DNA of 64,000 nucleotides. It comes from Bacteroides caecimuris. GTDB taxonomy: Bacteria; Bacteroidota; Bacteroidia; Bacteroidales; Bacteroidaceae. The stretch is from the NCBI RefSeq assembly GCF_001688725.2, contig NZ_CP015401.2:4224001-4288000 (forward strand). The letters run 5' to 3'. A program made the position numbers and the translations under genes. Position 1 is the stretch's first letter. The number at the start of each line of letters is the position of its first letter. The notes below the pieces were generated by a model. It searched no databases. It was not told where the DNA came from and saw only the letters and a list, made by a program, of their open reading frames with translations. Positions 8,157-18,162 of the stretch are shown piece after piece.

Positions 8157-9674
8157 TTATTGTTTCACAATCGAAATCGTCTCTTTCAACTGGTCAATCG
8201 TAATCCGATAAGAACCGGCTTCCTGAATATTCCACTTATTATCCAAACTACCCAAATCTGCATCCGGATACATACTGCTCAACTCCGCATCCGACTTAGC
8301 AACAAACAATGCCGTCTCTACTTCCCCCGTCGGAGCCTTGTTGCTCTTATCCGCCATAAACCAATCCCCGTTCCAGTCTGACTGCTTATCGCAGGAAATC
8401 TTCATCTCACCTGTTTTCAGCGTACCGCTCCAGGTAAAGATGTAAGGACTGTCGGCACTCTTCGTCATCGGAGTAGCATTGCCTAAATCCCATCCGTTCG
8501 GAGTTGCCTCACCCACCAGATACAGCCCTTCGTAAGGAGTGAACGGACGCATCAGCATCTTTTCTTTTCCTTTACCTGTGTAGAACCAGACTTTATAAGG
8601 CTTGCCACATTCAGCTTCCTTCATCTGCCATTTATTATCGGCACCTCCAAGCACTACGGATGTCGAAGTGTACGGAGCATTAGCCATGGTAGGATGGAAG
8701 AAAGCATCCGACTGACCGAAATCTGTCACAGAAGCGAATTTAAAATCTCCGTCCGCCTTCCAGGGAATCACAGCTCCATAATGGAACAGATTCATTTGAA
8801 CAGCATCTTTAGATAGTGCTTCAAATCCCCAACCATTGTTACCCGTAAACGAACCGACAATGAAAAACTCTTCAAATCTCCAGCCGATATCTTCTGTTTC
8901 AGTAAGCGTCAACGTCAAGTCGAGCAGGTTTGCTGTTACGATATAAGTTGCTTCTTTACTGATTGTGAACTGTTCGTCCGGTTGGTCATCCGATGTACGG
9001 TAGGTCAGTTTGAATCCTTCTCCGGCTGTAGCATCGCGGTTGTACGACGGCAGGAATTCTCCTAAGGTCGTTATAAACTTAAACGATCCGGTATTCAGCT
9101 TTCCTGTCCATGTAAATTGTCCGTTATCCGTACGTTCCATTGCCGTTGCGTTATCGGCGCTCCATCCGTTCGGAGCAGCATCACCAATCAGGTAAAGCGT
9201 GGTAGTAACCGGCTGGTAGGTAGTCACTGTAAAGGCAGTCGTCGCACTTTGTTTCTGATCTTCCATTCCGGCAACAACCGCTGTGATACGTGCTTCTAAC
9301 TCCGCTTTCACGGCATAACCGATACCGAACTTCGTATTCAGGAATTGATTGAGTTCTTCCGCTTTCTTAGTCCATTGATACGTTCCCGTACCTAAATCCA
9401 CCGAATAAGCATTTGCAAAGTCCGTTCCGGCTTTCGCCAGTTCCAGCGTATAAGAGATACGGTTACCGCTTCCATAATTCGTTCCGGTAGTCCATGAAAG
9501 CGCCAGCGCCTCCTGACTATGGTTCTTTTCGTTCAACACCAACTCCTGCTGATTCACCGAAAGGGTGAGGGTGTCATGTCCTTTATCTGTCTCCATATAA
9601 TCCTCGGTACAGGCAACCATCGTTCCACCGATGAAAAGAGAGCATAACAATTGATATATATATTTCTTCATCAT
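8157..9674 (-). CDS. SusE/SusF-like surface glycan-binding lipoprotein
   Basis: This 505-residue protein has a lipobox (MVAC) followed by a SusE-type N-terminal domain (about residues 35-150). Three beta-sandwich repeats of the SusE/F starch-binding kind follow, opening with LYLIGDAAPNGWS, FFIVGSFTGNNGWG and LYLVGEATPNGWD. The Trp-rich loops are typical of alpha-glucan contact sites. It has no catalytic motif. Its role is to hold glucan at the cell surface for the SusCD transporter. It lies between susD-like and GH66 genes, with a 14-bp gap to GH66, so it is part of the same transcript. Confidence 0.9.
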   Translation of the reverse strand: MMKKYIYQLLCSLFIGGTMVACTEDYMETDKGHDTLTLSVNQQELVLNEKNHSQEALALSWTTGTNYGSGNRISYTLELAKAGTDFANAYSVDLGTGTYQWTKKAEELNQFLNTKFGIGYAVKAELEARITAVVAGMEDQKQSATTAFTVTTYQPVTTTLYLIGDAAPNGWSADNATAMERTDNGQFTWTGKLNTGSFKFITTLGEFLPSYNRDATAGEGFKLTYRTSDDQPDEQFTISKEATYIVTANLLDLTLTLTETEDIGWRFEEFFIVGSFTGNNGWGFEALSKDAVQMNLFHYGAVIPWKADGDFKFASVTDFGQSDAFFHPTMANAPYTSTSVVLGGADNKWQMKEAECGKPYKVWFYTGKGKEKMLMRPFTPYEGLYLVGEATPNGWDLGNATPMTKSADSPYIFTWSGTLKTGEMKISCDKQSDWNGDWFMADKSNKAPTGEVETALFVAKSDAELSSMYPDADLGSLDNKWNIQEAGSYRITIDQLKETISIVKQ

Positions 9675-9707
9675 ATTATTTGTCTAAATGAATGATTATA
9701 AAACGGA

Positions 9708-11198
9708 TTAATAACCGGGATTTTGAGTCATCAGGTGATTGGAGTCCATCTCCGTCTGCGGAATAGGCAACAGGAGCCGTTCTTTGGTCACATTATTCTT
9801 ACCGATAGATTTCAGGAATGTCAATGCATAATTTCCATTATCAACCCGGATCATATCGAACCAGCGGTGTCCCTCAAAAGCAAGTTCCATCCGGCGTTCG
9901 TGAATAATCTTTTCTCTCATTTCGGTCTGCGTCAGAGTAGTCGGCACATCTCCCAGTCCGGCACGCTTACGAACGATATTCAATGGTTCGGCAGCCTGAT
10001 CCGGATGTCCCTGCTCATTCAATGCTTCCGCTTTCTTCAGTAAGACATCCGCATAACGGTATACTACAAAGTTGTTGGGGTTGGTATTATACTCCGGAGA
10101 AACGGTTTTCGACACAAGGAACTTACGGACGTTATAACCCGTATTCGACCAAGAACGTTTGTATTCCATACCATCAAAAGCAGGACAGCCCTGATACAAC
10201 ACAGTAATGTCTTTCCGCAAGTCACCGTCCTCGTATTGCTTGACAAACTCTTCCGTAGGCAAGTTCCATCCATAAGCACCGGCTACCATACCCGAATTAC
10301 GTGGTCCCATGAAAGTAGACAACCAGGATGCTTGATTATCGCCGCCCCAAAAGTCATATTCCGTACTACCGGAGTATTGCACTTCGAAGAGAGATTCCGC
10401 ACCATTATTGATCGTCGCATTAAAGTTATCGGCATAATTGCATTGAGTCAAATCATATCCCATTGCAGCAATGTTATTGCACAAGGTCACTACTTCATTA
10501 TAATAGTCGCGATGATTAGGAGCCAGTGTCAGGTAAATATCCGCCAGCATCGCCATTGCAGCCTCTTTGCAGGCACGTCCCCTGTCAGCATCTCCATAAC
10601 TGCTCTTCGGAGGAAGCATATTCACTGCATTTTTGCAGTCGGAAAGAATTTGAGCATATACCTCATCTACCGTATTACGGGCAATATCCGCAGATTCTCC
10701 CGGTTCAAACGGCTCCAAGCGCAAAGGCACCCCTCCGTACAAACGAACCAGAATATAATAATAATGTGCACGCAGGAAATAAGCCTCACCCATGCAACGG
10801 GTCTTTATCTCATTGGAGATAGATGCTGAAGGCAAATTGGAAAGCACGATGTTGCAACGTCCGATCCCAACCCACGGAGAACGCCATACATACAAGGCAA
10901 AGCCGTTGTCGCTCTGGGTTATGAAGTTGGAAGCTTGAACAGTCTCCAAACCGTCAGTACCTCCTCCGGCTCCTACTTCACTGTTGCCTGCGATGATATC
11001 GAGGCTCCAGATACGTTGGTTGTACATATTCGACGATTGCAAGGTCTTGTAGCAGGCAGTAGTCAGTGCCACAGCAATCTCATTCGTCACTTCCGACTCG
11101 GGATCGACGCCATATTTGGGATATTTATCCAAGAAATCGTTGCACGATGTCAATGCCAGCACGGCAGACATAAATACCAAAGTTATTATCTTTTTCAT
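9708..11198 (-). CDS. SusD-like outer-membrane lipoprotein (glucan locus)
   Basis: This 496-residue RagB/SusD protein has a signal peptide and lipobox (LTSC). Family hallmarks include the helical segment CMGEAYFLRAHYYYILVRLYGGVPL and the C-terminal stretch ERRMELAFEGHRWFDMIR followed by LLPIPQTEMDSNHLMTQNPGY. It forms the lid over the SusC-type barrel and captures oligosaccharides. It sits 15 bp downstream of the SusC gene, as in other Sus pairs. Confidence 0.96.
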   Translation of the reverse strand: MKKIITLVFMSAVLALTSCNDFLDKYPKYGVDPESEVTNEIAVALTTACYKTLQSSNMYNQRIWSLDIIAGNSEVGAGGGTDGLETVQASNFITQSDNGFALYVWRSPWVGIGRCNIVLSNLPSASISNEIKTRCMGEAYFLRAHYYYILVRLYGGVPLRLEPFEPGESADIARNTVDEVYAQILSDCKNAVNMLPPKSSYGDADRGRACKEAAMAMLADIYLTLAPNHRDYYNEVVTLCNNIAAMGYDLTQCNYADNFNATINNGAESLFEVQYSGSTEYDFWGGDNQASWLSTFMGPRNSGMVAGAYGWNLPTEEFVKQYEDGDLRKDITVLYQGCPAFDGMEYKRSWSNTGYNVRKFLVSKTVSPEYNTNPNNFVVYRYADVLLKKAEALNEQGHPDQAAEPLNIVRKRAGLGDVPTTLTQTEMREKIIHERRMELAFEGHRWFDMIRVDNGNYALTFLKSIGKNNVTKERLLLPIPQTEMDSNHLMTQNPGY

Positions 11199-11213
11199 AT
11201 TCTTTCTCCTGAT

Positions 11214-14200
11214 TTAAAAGTTAAAGTTCAAGCCCATACTGAAGGTACGTGAAATCGGGTAACGGCTGCTGTCGATACCATTAATATCCACTTCCGGGTC
11301 GAAGCCGGAATATCCGGTGATAGTTGCCACATTCTCGCAAGAGAAAGAGATGCGGGCATTTTCCAGTTGAATCTTTTGCATCCACTTTTTGGGCAGTGTA
11401 TACGAAAGCGTGATATTCTTCAGACGGAGATAGGAACCGTTTTCCACAAACCTGTCGGATACACGGCAGTTCTGGTTCGGGTCTCCCCAAATGGCGCGGG
11501 GCATAGAGTTGCTGGTTCCTTCACCCGTCCAGCGGTTCAATACGGCTGTGGTCTGGTTGTAAGCGGCTGCCATTCCTTCGTTGTCAACATTGTTGGCGTT
11601 ATAAATCTTGTTTCCCGATACGCCTTGCAGGAAAACGGAGAGTTCCCATCCCTTATAAGAGAAATTATTGCTTAAAGAGAAGAACCAGTTCGGATTCGGG
11701 TTACCGATAACGGTACGGTCTTCATCGTTGATGACTCCATCGTTATTCAAATCCCGGAAACGGATATCCCCCGGAGCTGCTCCCGGTTGGGTGGCATGGC
11801 GTTTTACTTCCTCCCAGTTTTGGAAAAGTCCGTCGGTCACGTATCCGTAGAATACATTGATCGGATAACCGGCTCTAAGCATAGTCACGTATGAGTTACC
11901 CAGCTGATTGATAAACATCGGGGTTTCGCTGTTCAGGTCCAGAATTTCATTCTTGTTATAGGTAGCCGTTAAAGCAGATTCCCAAGAGAAAAGACCTTTC
12001 AGATTGATGGTGCGCAGGGTCATTTCCACCCCTTTGTTGCGCATCTTGCCGGCATTGGTAAAGGTTTCAGTAGTATCTTCAAAACCGGAGGTGATAGGGA
12101 TGGAAGCTTTCACCAACATGTCTGCCGTCTTCTTGATGTAGGCATCCAGCGAAAGGTTGACACGTGAATTGAACAGGCTCATATCCACACCGAAGTTGGT
12201 TTGGCGTACCTCTTCCCAATGAATACTCGGATTGGAAAGGGTGGTAGATACCAAAGCGGTGGAGTTGTTGTTGCCGAAAGGATAGACTCCTGTATTGTAG
12301 GAAGCCACAAAGCCGTAGTTACCGATTTCCTGATTACCGGTCACACCGTATCCGATACGCAGTTTGAGGTCATTCACCGGAGAGTTGTCTTTCGGGAACC
12401 ATTCTTCCTGCGAAATACGCCATGCCAGAGAAACGGAAGGGAATGTTCCCCAACGGTTGTTCTTACCAAAGCGGGAAGAACCGTCACGGCGCACAGTGGC
12501 TGTAAGCAGGTATTTATCTTCGTAAGAATAGTTGAGACGTGCCATCAGAGAGAGCAGTGCCCAGTCGCTCTGGCTGCCACCGATGCTGTACATCTTCTCG
12601 CCGTTGTCCATTTCATGGATATTATCAAACATGAAGATATTCTTTTGAGCATTCAGGTAATCATAGTTGTTCCACTGGGCGGAAGAACCTGCCATCACCC
12701 CTACACGATGTTTTTGGGCGAAAGTATGGTCGAATACAAAATAATTATCCCACAGGTAAGTAAATGATTTGTTGTCACTCTTATAGCGGGAAGATTCTTC
12801 TACCGGATTCGGTTTCCAGTCGTAAGCCGGAGTAAAGTTGTCGACAAACCAGAATTTGGCGTCATAACCGAAGGTGCTTTTCAACTTCAACCATTTGGTA
12901 AAGGCAATCTCTCCGGTGATGTTTGCCAGAAAGTTATATCCTTTTGTCTCGTTCGTCATCATATACAACGTACCGATCGGATTGCGGACACTCCCATACC
13001 ATTGCGCTTCCTGTCCGGGACCGCTCCAGCTACCGTCTTCATTCTTCACCGGCTGGGTGGGGAGTGCTTTCATCGCATCTCCGATGCTATAGCTTCCTCC
13101 TTCTTTCACATCCGTACTGAATGTCAGGTTAGTAGTGAACTTCAACCATTTATTGACCTGGGCATCACTATTTGCCTGAAAGTTGAAACGACGGTAATTA
13201 ACGCTTTCCACGATACCGGACTGGTCAAGAAAACCGCCGGATACATAGTAATGTGCCTTTTCCGTACCACCGGAATAGCTAACCGAATAGCTTTGTTTCA
13301 CTCCCGTACGTAGCATCTCATCCAGCCAGTTCGTTCCTGTTCCCAATAAAGAAGGGTCTGCCCAATAAGGGTTTGTATTATCATCATTATTAGACAGCAT
13401 ATCATTGCTCAAAGCGGCATATTGCGCAGCATTCAGCATATCGGGCACTTTAGTGGCATTCTGGATAGCCCAGTTTGCGTTTACCGTTACTTTTCCGGCA
13501 CCTTCGGCACCACGTTTGCTGGTAATCATCACCACACCGTTGGCACCACGGGAACCATAGATAGCTGTTGCCGAAGCATCTTTCAATACGTCTACCCGCT
13601 CCACATCGGCCATATTCAAGGAAGACAATCCCAAGTCGGTAGGAATTCCGTCAATGACAATCAGCGGGTTACTGTTGTTGATCGTACCCAAACCGCGGAT
13701 TTTAATGGTGACATTATCACCCGGCTTACCGGCATCGATAATCTGCACACCGGATACTTTTCCCTGCATTGCCTGACCGATATTAGCTACCGGAGAGTCT
13801 TTGATGTCCTTCACTCCGACAGAAGCTACGGCACCAGTCAGATCGCTCTTTTTCATCGTTCCGTAACCTACCACTACAACTTCGTCCAATACTTCCGTAT
13901 CTTCCTGCAAGGTTACTTTCAACGAGTTTTTCCCGTTCACCGGAACAGTCTGCGTTTTATAGCCGACAAAAGAGATAGTCAGCGTGCTGTTAGCCGGAAC
14001 GCTTAATGAGAAATTACCGTCTACATCGGTTATCGTACCATTCATTGTACGTCCTTCCACCACACTGGCACCGATCACCGGTTCACCCGTGGCATCTACT
14101 ACATGTCCTTTTATTGAAATCTGTTGTGCGAATGCACTAAGAGATAGGAACAAGCCCCACATTATTAATAAGAGGCGGCGTTCAAAGCCTTTCGACTTCA

Positions 14201-14219
14201 TACTCTGTTTCATGTACAT
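11214..14219 (-). CDS. SusC-like TonB-dependent transporter (glucan locus)
   Basis: The first in-frame ATG is at 14372, but the 51 residues it would add look non-coding and lie upstream of the likely promoter. I take the start at 14219 (MYMKQSMKSKGF) or 14213, which places a signal peptide ending SAFAQ correctly. The mature protein has a carboxypeptidase-regulatory-like domain (GHVVDATGEPVIGASV), a TonB-box-like segment EVVVVGYGT, a plug domain (VANIGQAMQGKVSGV, IRGLGTINNSNPLIVIDGIP) and a large 22-strand-type barrel ending in GLNFNF. It imports the oligosaccharides made by the surface GH66. A -7 promoter box lies about 70 bp upstream. Confidence 0.95.
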   Translation of the reverse strand: MYMKQSMKSKGFERRLLLIMWGLFLSLSAFAQQISIKGHVVDATGEPVIGASVVEGRTMNGTITDVDGNFSLSVPANSTLTISFVGYKTQTVPVNGKNSLKVTLQEDTEVLDEVVVVGYGTMKKSDLTGAVASVGVKDIKDSPVANIGQAMQGKVSGVQIIDAGKPGDNVTIKIRGLGTINNSNPLIVIDGIPTDLGLSSLNMADVERVDVLKDASATAIYGSRGANGVVMITSKRGAEGAGKVTVNANWAIQNATKVPDMLNAAQYAALSNDMLSNNDDNTNPYWADPSLLGTGTNWLDEMLRTGVKQSYSVSYSGGTEKAHYYVSGGFLDQSGIVESVNYRRFNFQANSDAQVNKWLKFTTNLTFSTDVKEGGSYSIGDAMKALPTQPVKNEDGSWSGPGQEAQWYGSVRNPIGTLYMMTNETKGYNFLANITGEIAFTKWLKLKSTFGYDAKFWFVDNFTPAYDWKPNPVEESSRYKSDNKSFTYLWDNYFVFDHTFAQKHRVGVMAGSSAQWNNYDYLNAQKNIFMFDNIHEMDNGEKMYSIGGSQSDWALLSLMARLNYSYEDKYLLTATVRRDGSSRFGKNNRWGTFPSVSLAWRISQEEWFPKDNSPVNDLKLRIGYGVTGNQEIGNYGFVASYNTGVYPFGNNNSTALVSTTLSNPSIHWEEVRQTNFGVDMSLFNSRVNLSLDAYIKKTADMLVKASIPITSGFEDTTETFTNAGKMRNKGVEMTLRTINLKGLFSWESALTATYNKNEILDLNSETPMFINQLGNSYVTMLRAGYPINVFYGYVTDGLFQNWEEVKRHATQPGAAPGDIRFRDLNNDGVINDEDRTVIGNPNPNWFFSLSNNFSYKGWELSVFLQGVSGNKIYNANNVDNEGMAAAYNQTTAVLNRWTGEGTSNSMPRAIWGDPNQNCRVSDRFVENGSYLRLKNITLSYTLPKKWMQKIQLENARISFSCENVATITGYSGFDPEVDINGIDSSRYPISRTFSMGLNFNF

Positions 14220-14288
14220 TAAATTAAAGTTAATATTAGGGTTACTTTTGTTTTCGTTCTCTGTATCATTGCTGAAATGACCGTGAAA

Positions 14289-14296
14289 CAAAAGTA
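14289..14296 (-). promoter_or_regulatory. -7 box for the glucan locus susC gene
   Basis: The minus strand reads TACTTTTG, a perfect TAnnTTTG. The -33 region is weak (TTTA about 20 bp further up), as expected for a promoter needing an activator such as the adjacent SusR-like protein. It lies downstream of the first ATG at 14372, which supports the internal start. Confidence 0.55.
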
Positions 14297-14425
14297 TCCA
14301 CATTTCATACTGCTTCTTAAAGCAGATAGCAAAAATATAGTGACTTACACAGTATCTCACAGCATAAACCACTAAATATAAAAACTTTATAAAATAGAAG
14401 TCAGACTAAAAAAGTAGTGATTTTC

Positions 14426-16075
14426 TTATTCTTCCACCTTCCCTATTTGCATTACGTTAGTCTCAAATTCATCTCTTTCTCCCAAAGCTTTGTTACGGAC
14501 ACGGGTCCGGTAATTATAAATGGTAGTCACGGAATAACGGAGGAATTGCGCTATCTTGGTACTGTCCGTAATCCCCAGCCGGATAAGGGCAAAGATACGG
14601 AGTTCGGTGTTCAACAGTTCTCCCGGTTTGGGTTGCATGGGTTCTGTGAGCAGCGCATTAAATTCCTCCACAAAATTGGGGAAGAGTTGCAAGAAAGTCA
14701 TGTCGAAGTTCGCATAAAACTCTTTCAGTTCTTCGTCAAGGAATTGAGAAGATTTAATGGCTTTATATAGTTCTTCCACTCTTCCGGCAGCGGCAATTTT
14801 ATTCAGGGAACGACGGTATAAATCCATCTTGTCGAGATAAGTGGAGCATTGGTCCATATATCGGCCGATATATTCCTCCTTGATATAGTTGGCTTCCGAA
14901 AGCGTATGGTTCATCTCTTTCAGTTGCGAGTTGGAGTCGTGAAGTTCTTCGTTCAGTTCTTGCAACAACGTATTGGTATCGACCACTTCGCGACGTGCGG
15001 CAGCAACCTTTTTCATCTGCTTGTAAACGAAGAAAATGGCAACCAACAAAAATACGGAAAGCAAACTGATACAAATCAATGAGACTTTCATCTCCTGTTG
15101 CTGCCGTTTGGTTTTCAATTGGTAAGCCTGGTCAATGATAGGAAAGACCTGCGAGATTTCTAACGTACGAAGGCGGGCATTACAAAGAGTGGCATCCTCT
15201 AAGGAGCATTTCAGGTAATTGTAGGCACGGTCAATATCCCCTTCATCGTAGACAAGGGAAGCGAGTTTGCGCAAAGATACATATTCCTTTACTGCCGATT
15301 TCAGGTCGGCAATGGCCGAAAGGGCCAGGTAATGTTTTTGCCCCTGCTTGTCGCCTTTCAACCGGTAACCTTCGGAGAGAGTATAAGTAAGCATTGCTTT
15401 TGAATGGTCATCCAAAGAAGGTTTGTTGTAATATTCCATCAGCATACGGATGGCTTCATCGTATTGAGCATGTACGATACACTTATCCGCCATCACCAAT
15501 ACGTGCCCCAAAGAGTCGGAAGCGTTGACCTGCAGCAGAGAGTCACGATACAGATCCGTCATTCGATAATACTCTTTCTTGGCTTTCTCCGTAACGGCAT
15601 AGTCTCCCATCAATCCGTAAATAGTGCGATACAAATGGTAATAGTAACCATAGAGATAATCGGGCAGCGTTTTCTTATCAATCTGCCCCAATAGTTCCAA
15701 CGCTTCTTTATACATTCCGGTAGTTCCCATCACTTCCGCCATATTCATGGCAGCATCATCCAGATAATCCAGTTTATCCATGCGATGCGCCAGTTCCTCT
15801 TTCCGTTGGGCGTAGACAAAAGAAGAGTCCAGATTATAAGCCCGGTATTCATCGAAAAGACGTCCGCAAAAACCATATCGTTGTTCATCGGAAGTAGCCT
15901 CCGCCAGCAATTTCTTCAGGTCAGCGATACGCGCCTCCTTTTCCGCTCCATAGGTCTGATGGTTTTTAATGATACCATCAATCTCACGAAGTAACGCATC
16001 GGTACTCTTATTATCTTTTGCATAAAGCAGACCGGAAAGGACGATTGTCACAAAAATCAGAATCACTTTTTTCAT
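14426..16075 (-). CDS. SusR-like membrane-spanning transcriptional regulator
   Basis: This 549-residue protein has an N-terminal signal sequence, a helical TPR-like periplasmic region (about residues 25-320), one transmembrane segment (about 331-351, VSLICISLLSVFLLVAIFFV) and a cytoplasmic coiled coil (about 355-400). A C-terminal helix-turn-helix follows (about 485-535, with LGITDSTKIAQFLRYSVTTI). This is the architecture of SusR and of the group labelled DUF6377. It should sense an oligosaccharide in the periplasm and activate the downstream SusC-to-GH31 operon. It reads in the same direction, about 200 bp upstream of that operon, and has its own -7 box. The direct ligand is not known from sequence. 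Confidence 0.85.
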   Translation of the reverse strand: MKKVILIFVTIVLSGLLYAKDNKSTDALLREIDGIIKNHQTYGAEKEARIADLKKLLAEATSDEQRYGFCGRLFDEYRAYNLDSSFVYAQRKEELAHRMDKLDYLDDAAMNMAEVMGTTGMYKEALELLGQIDKKTLPDYLYGYYYHLYRTIYGLMGDYAVTEKAKKEYYRMTDLYRDSLLQVNASDSLGHVLVMADKCIVHAQYDEAIRMLMEYYNKPSLDDHSKAMLTYTLSEGYRLKGDKQGQKHYLALSAIADLKSAVKEYVSLRKLASLVYDEGDIDRAYNYLKCSLEDATLCNARLRTLEISQVFPIIDQAYQLKTKRQQQEMKVSLICISLLSVFLLVAIFFVYKQMKKVAAARREVVDTNTLLQELNEELHDSNSQLKEMNHTLSEANYIKEEYIGRYMDQCSTYLDKMDLYRRSLNKIAAAGRVEELYKAIKSSQFLDEELKEFYANFDMTFLQLFPNFVEEFNALLTEPMQPKPGELLNTELRIFALIRLGITDSTKIAQFLRYSVTTIYNYRTRVRNKALGERDEFETNVMQIGKVEE

Positions 16076-16097
16076 AATGCCGTATGTATTATCAATG

Positions 16098-16105
16098 CAA
16101 AGATA
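16098..16105 (-). promoter_or_regulatory. -7 box for the SusR-like regulator
   Basis: The minus strand reads TATCTTTG, a perfect -7 consensus, about 25 bp before the ATG at 16075. No clear -33 box is present. Confidence 0.5.
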
Positions 16106-16232
16106 AAAGTCTTTCAGAAACTTCCGGCTTTCAGGAGAAAATTATTGCAGACGGAATGAATAATCTTATTCTTCAAGAGGGCTTATATTCATCACTCTGG
16201 TGCGGCAACATCCCCAACTTTCTTTCCCTTTC

Positions 16233-16264
16233 TTTGTTCTTTCTGCGGGAATATGCTACTTTTG
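16233..16264 (+). promoter_or_regulatory. Promoter of the AAA/PD-(D/E)XK gene
   Basis: TTTG at 16233-16236 and TACTTTTG at 16257-16264 are separated by 20 bp, matching the full Bacteroides housekeeping promoter. The leader is about 35 nt and includes AAAGGA upstream of the ATG at 16307. Confidence 0.7.
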
Positions 16265-16306
16265 CATTATCTCATAAATATTGAGAACTAAAGAAAGGAA
16301 CAAATT

Positions 16307-18034
16307 ATGGAAGAAGTAAAAAGAATCCCTTACGGAGTTTCCAACTTTGTGGAAGTGGTGGAACAGAATCAATATTACGTGGATAAGACTATGTATCTGC
16401 CGTTGTTGGAAAAACAACCTAGTAATTTGTTCTTTATCCGCCCCCGCCGTTTCGGCAAGAGCATCTTTCTGAGTATGCTCCGAACTTATTATGACATCGC
16501 TCAAAAAGAAAAGTTCGAAAAACGTTTCAGCAATTTATGGATAGGCAGTCGTCCTACACAGTTGCAAGGGACTTTCCAAATACTCTTTCTTGATTTCTCC
16601 AGAGTGGGAGGGCTCGACAGAACGCTTGCCGAGAACTTTGATGATTACTGTTGCGGCGGACTGGATGATTTCGCTTCTATCTATGAACCCTATTATTATC
16701 CCGGCTTTGAAGAGGAAATGAAAGCCCAATACGGCACTACCAACAAACTGAATTTCCTCGATCGCAAGGCACGCAACAACGGCTCCAAGCTTTATCTGAT
16801 AGTGGATGAATATGATAATTTCACGAATGTGGTGCTAAACGAGCAAGGCGACAAAGTCTATCACGCCCTAACCCATGCCAGTGGCTTCTATCGCGAAATC
16901 TTCAAGAAGTTCAAAGGCATGTTCGAACGCATCTTCATGACCGGTGTCAGCCCCGTAACGCTGGACGACCTGACTAGCGGATTCAATATCGGCTGGAATA
17001 TCAGCACCAAACACCAGTTTAACATGATGTTGGGATTCAGCGAGACCGATGTACGCGAAATGCTCCAATACTATAAGGATGCCGGGCAGTTGCCGGGCAA
17101 TACGAATATAGATGCGATGATAGAGGAAATGCGACCGTGGTATGACAATTATTGCTTTGCCGAAGAAAGTTTGGAGCGTGACCCGAAGATGTTCAACTGT
17201 GACATGGTACTCTATTATCTACGCAACTATATGGATTTGGGCAAATCCCCCAAAGAAATGATAGACCCTAATACCCGCACGGACTATAATAAGATGAAAA
17301 AACTTATCCGGCTGGACAAGTTGGACGGTAACCGCAAAGGAGTGTTACGTAAAATCACCGAAGATGGGCAGATTGTCACCACGTTGACAACTACCTTTCC
17401 CGCTACCGATATTACCAAACCTGAGATTTTCCCCAGTCTGCTTTTTTATTATGGTATGCTTACCATTACTGCCACTCGCGGCAACTATCTGGTGTTAAGT
17501 ATTCCCAATAATAACGTGCGTAAACAGTATTACGAATTCTTGTTGGAAGAATATCAGGACAATCGACATATTAATCTGAACGACCTTGGCCTGATGTATT
17601 ACGAAATGGCTTACGACGGCCATTGGCGTGAAACGCTGGAATTTATCGCCCATGCCTACAAGGAAAACTCTTCCGTGCGCAGTGCTATTGAGGGAGAGCG
17701 CAACCTGCAAGGCTTCTTTACTGCTTACCTAAGTACGAATGCATATTACCTGATAGCCCCGGAAGTAGAATTGAACCACGGTTATTGTGATCTGTTCCTG
17801 ATGCCCGACCTGATACGCTATGACGTGAAGCACAGTTATATCATCGAACTAAAATATCTCTCTGTCAAAGACTCGGAAGCGAAAGCCGAAGCCCAATGGA
17901 AAGAAGCTGTAGAGCAGATAAAAGGTTATGCTGCCGGTCCCAAGGTACGCAGGATGATATACGACACCGAATTGCATTGCATCGTCATGCAGTTTCGCGG
18001 ATGGGAGTTGGAACGGATGGAAGAAGTCATATAG
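16307..18034 (+). CDS. AAA-ATPase-like / PD-(D/E)XK nuclease-like protein
   Basis: This 575-residue protein matches the widespread Bacteroidetes family with an N-terminal AAA-ATPase-like domain (PF09820 type) and a C-terminal PDDEXK_9 (DUF1703) domain. Visible motifs are IPYGVSNFVEVVE, a Walker A-like RPRRFGKSIFLSML (around residues 45-58) and a Walker B-like LIVDEYDNF. C-terminal nuclease-like residues are the Asp in HGYCDLFLMPD and the E-x-K in IIELKYL. The family has many copies per genome. Its function is unproven; roles linked to mobile DNA or nucleic-acid processing have been suggested. It has its own promoter and no operon partner. Confidence 0.85.
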   Translation: MEEVKRIPYGVSNFVEVVEQNQYYVDKTMYLPLLEKQPSNLFFIRPRRFGKSIFLSMLRTYYDIAQKEKFEKRFSNLWIGSRPTQLQGTFQILFLDFSRVGGLDRTLAENFDDYCCGGLDDFASIYEPYYYPGFEEEMKAQYGTTNKLNFLDRKARNNGSKLYLIVDEYDNFTNVVLNEQGDKVYHALTHASGFYREIFKKFKGMFERIFMTGVSPVTLDDLTSGFNIGWNISTKHQFNMMLGFSETDVREMLQYYKDAGQLPGNTNIDAMIEEMRPWYDNYCFAEESLERDPKMFNCDMVLYYLRNYMDLGKSPKEMIDPNTRTDYNKMKKLIRLDKLDGNRKGVLRKITEDGQIVTTLTTTFPATDITKPEIFPSLLFYYGMLTITATRGNYLVLSIPNNNVRKQYYEFLLEEYQDNRHINLNDLGLMYYEMAYDGHWRETLEFIAHAYKENSSVRSAIEGERNLQGFFTAYLSTNAYYLIAPEVELNHGYCDLFLMPDLIRYDVKHSYIIELKYLSVKDSEAKAEAQWKEAVEQIKGYAAGPKVRRMIYDTELHCIVMQFRGWELERMEEVI

Positions 18035-18162
18035 AAGCTCTGCTTGATATAATTATTCTGAATACACAAATGTTCATTTCTCATAGTGTCTTTCCAGTCA
18101 ACCTATAACAAGAATAAAAAAACAACTAGTCAATCATTATCAGGGAAGTACATGTTCTTTTT

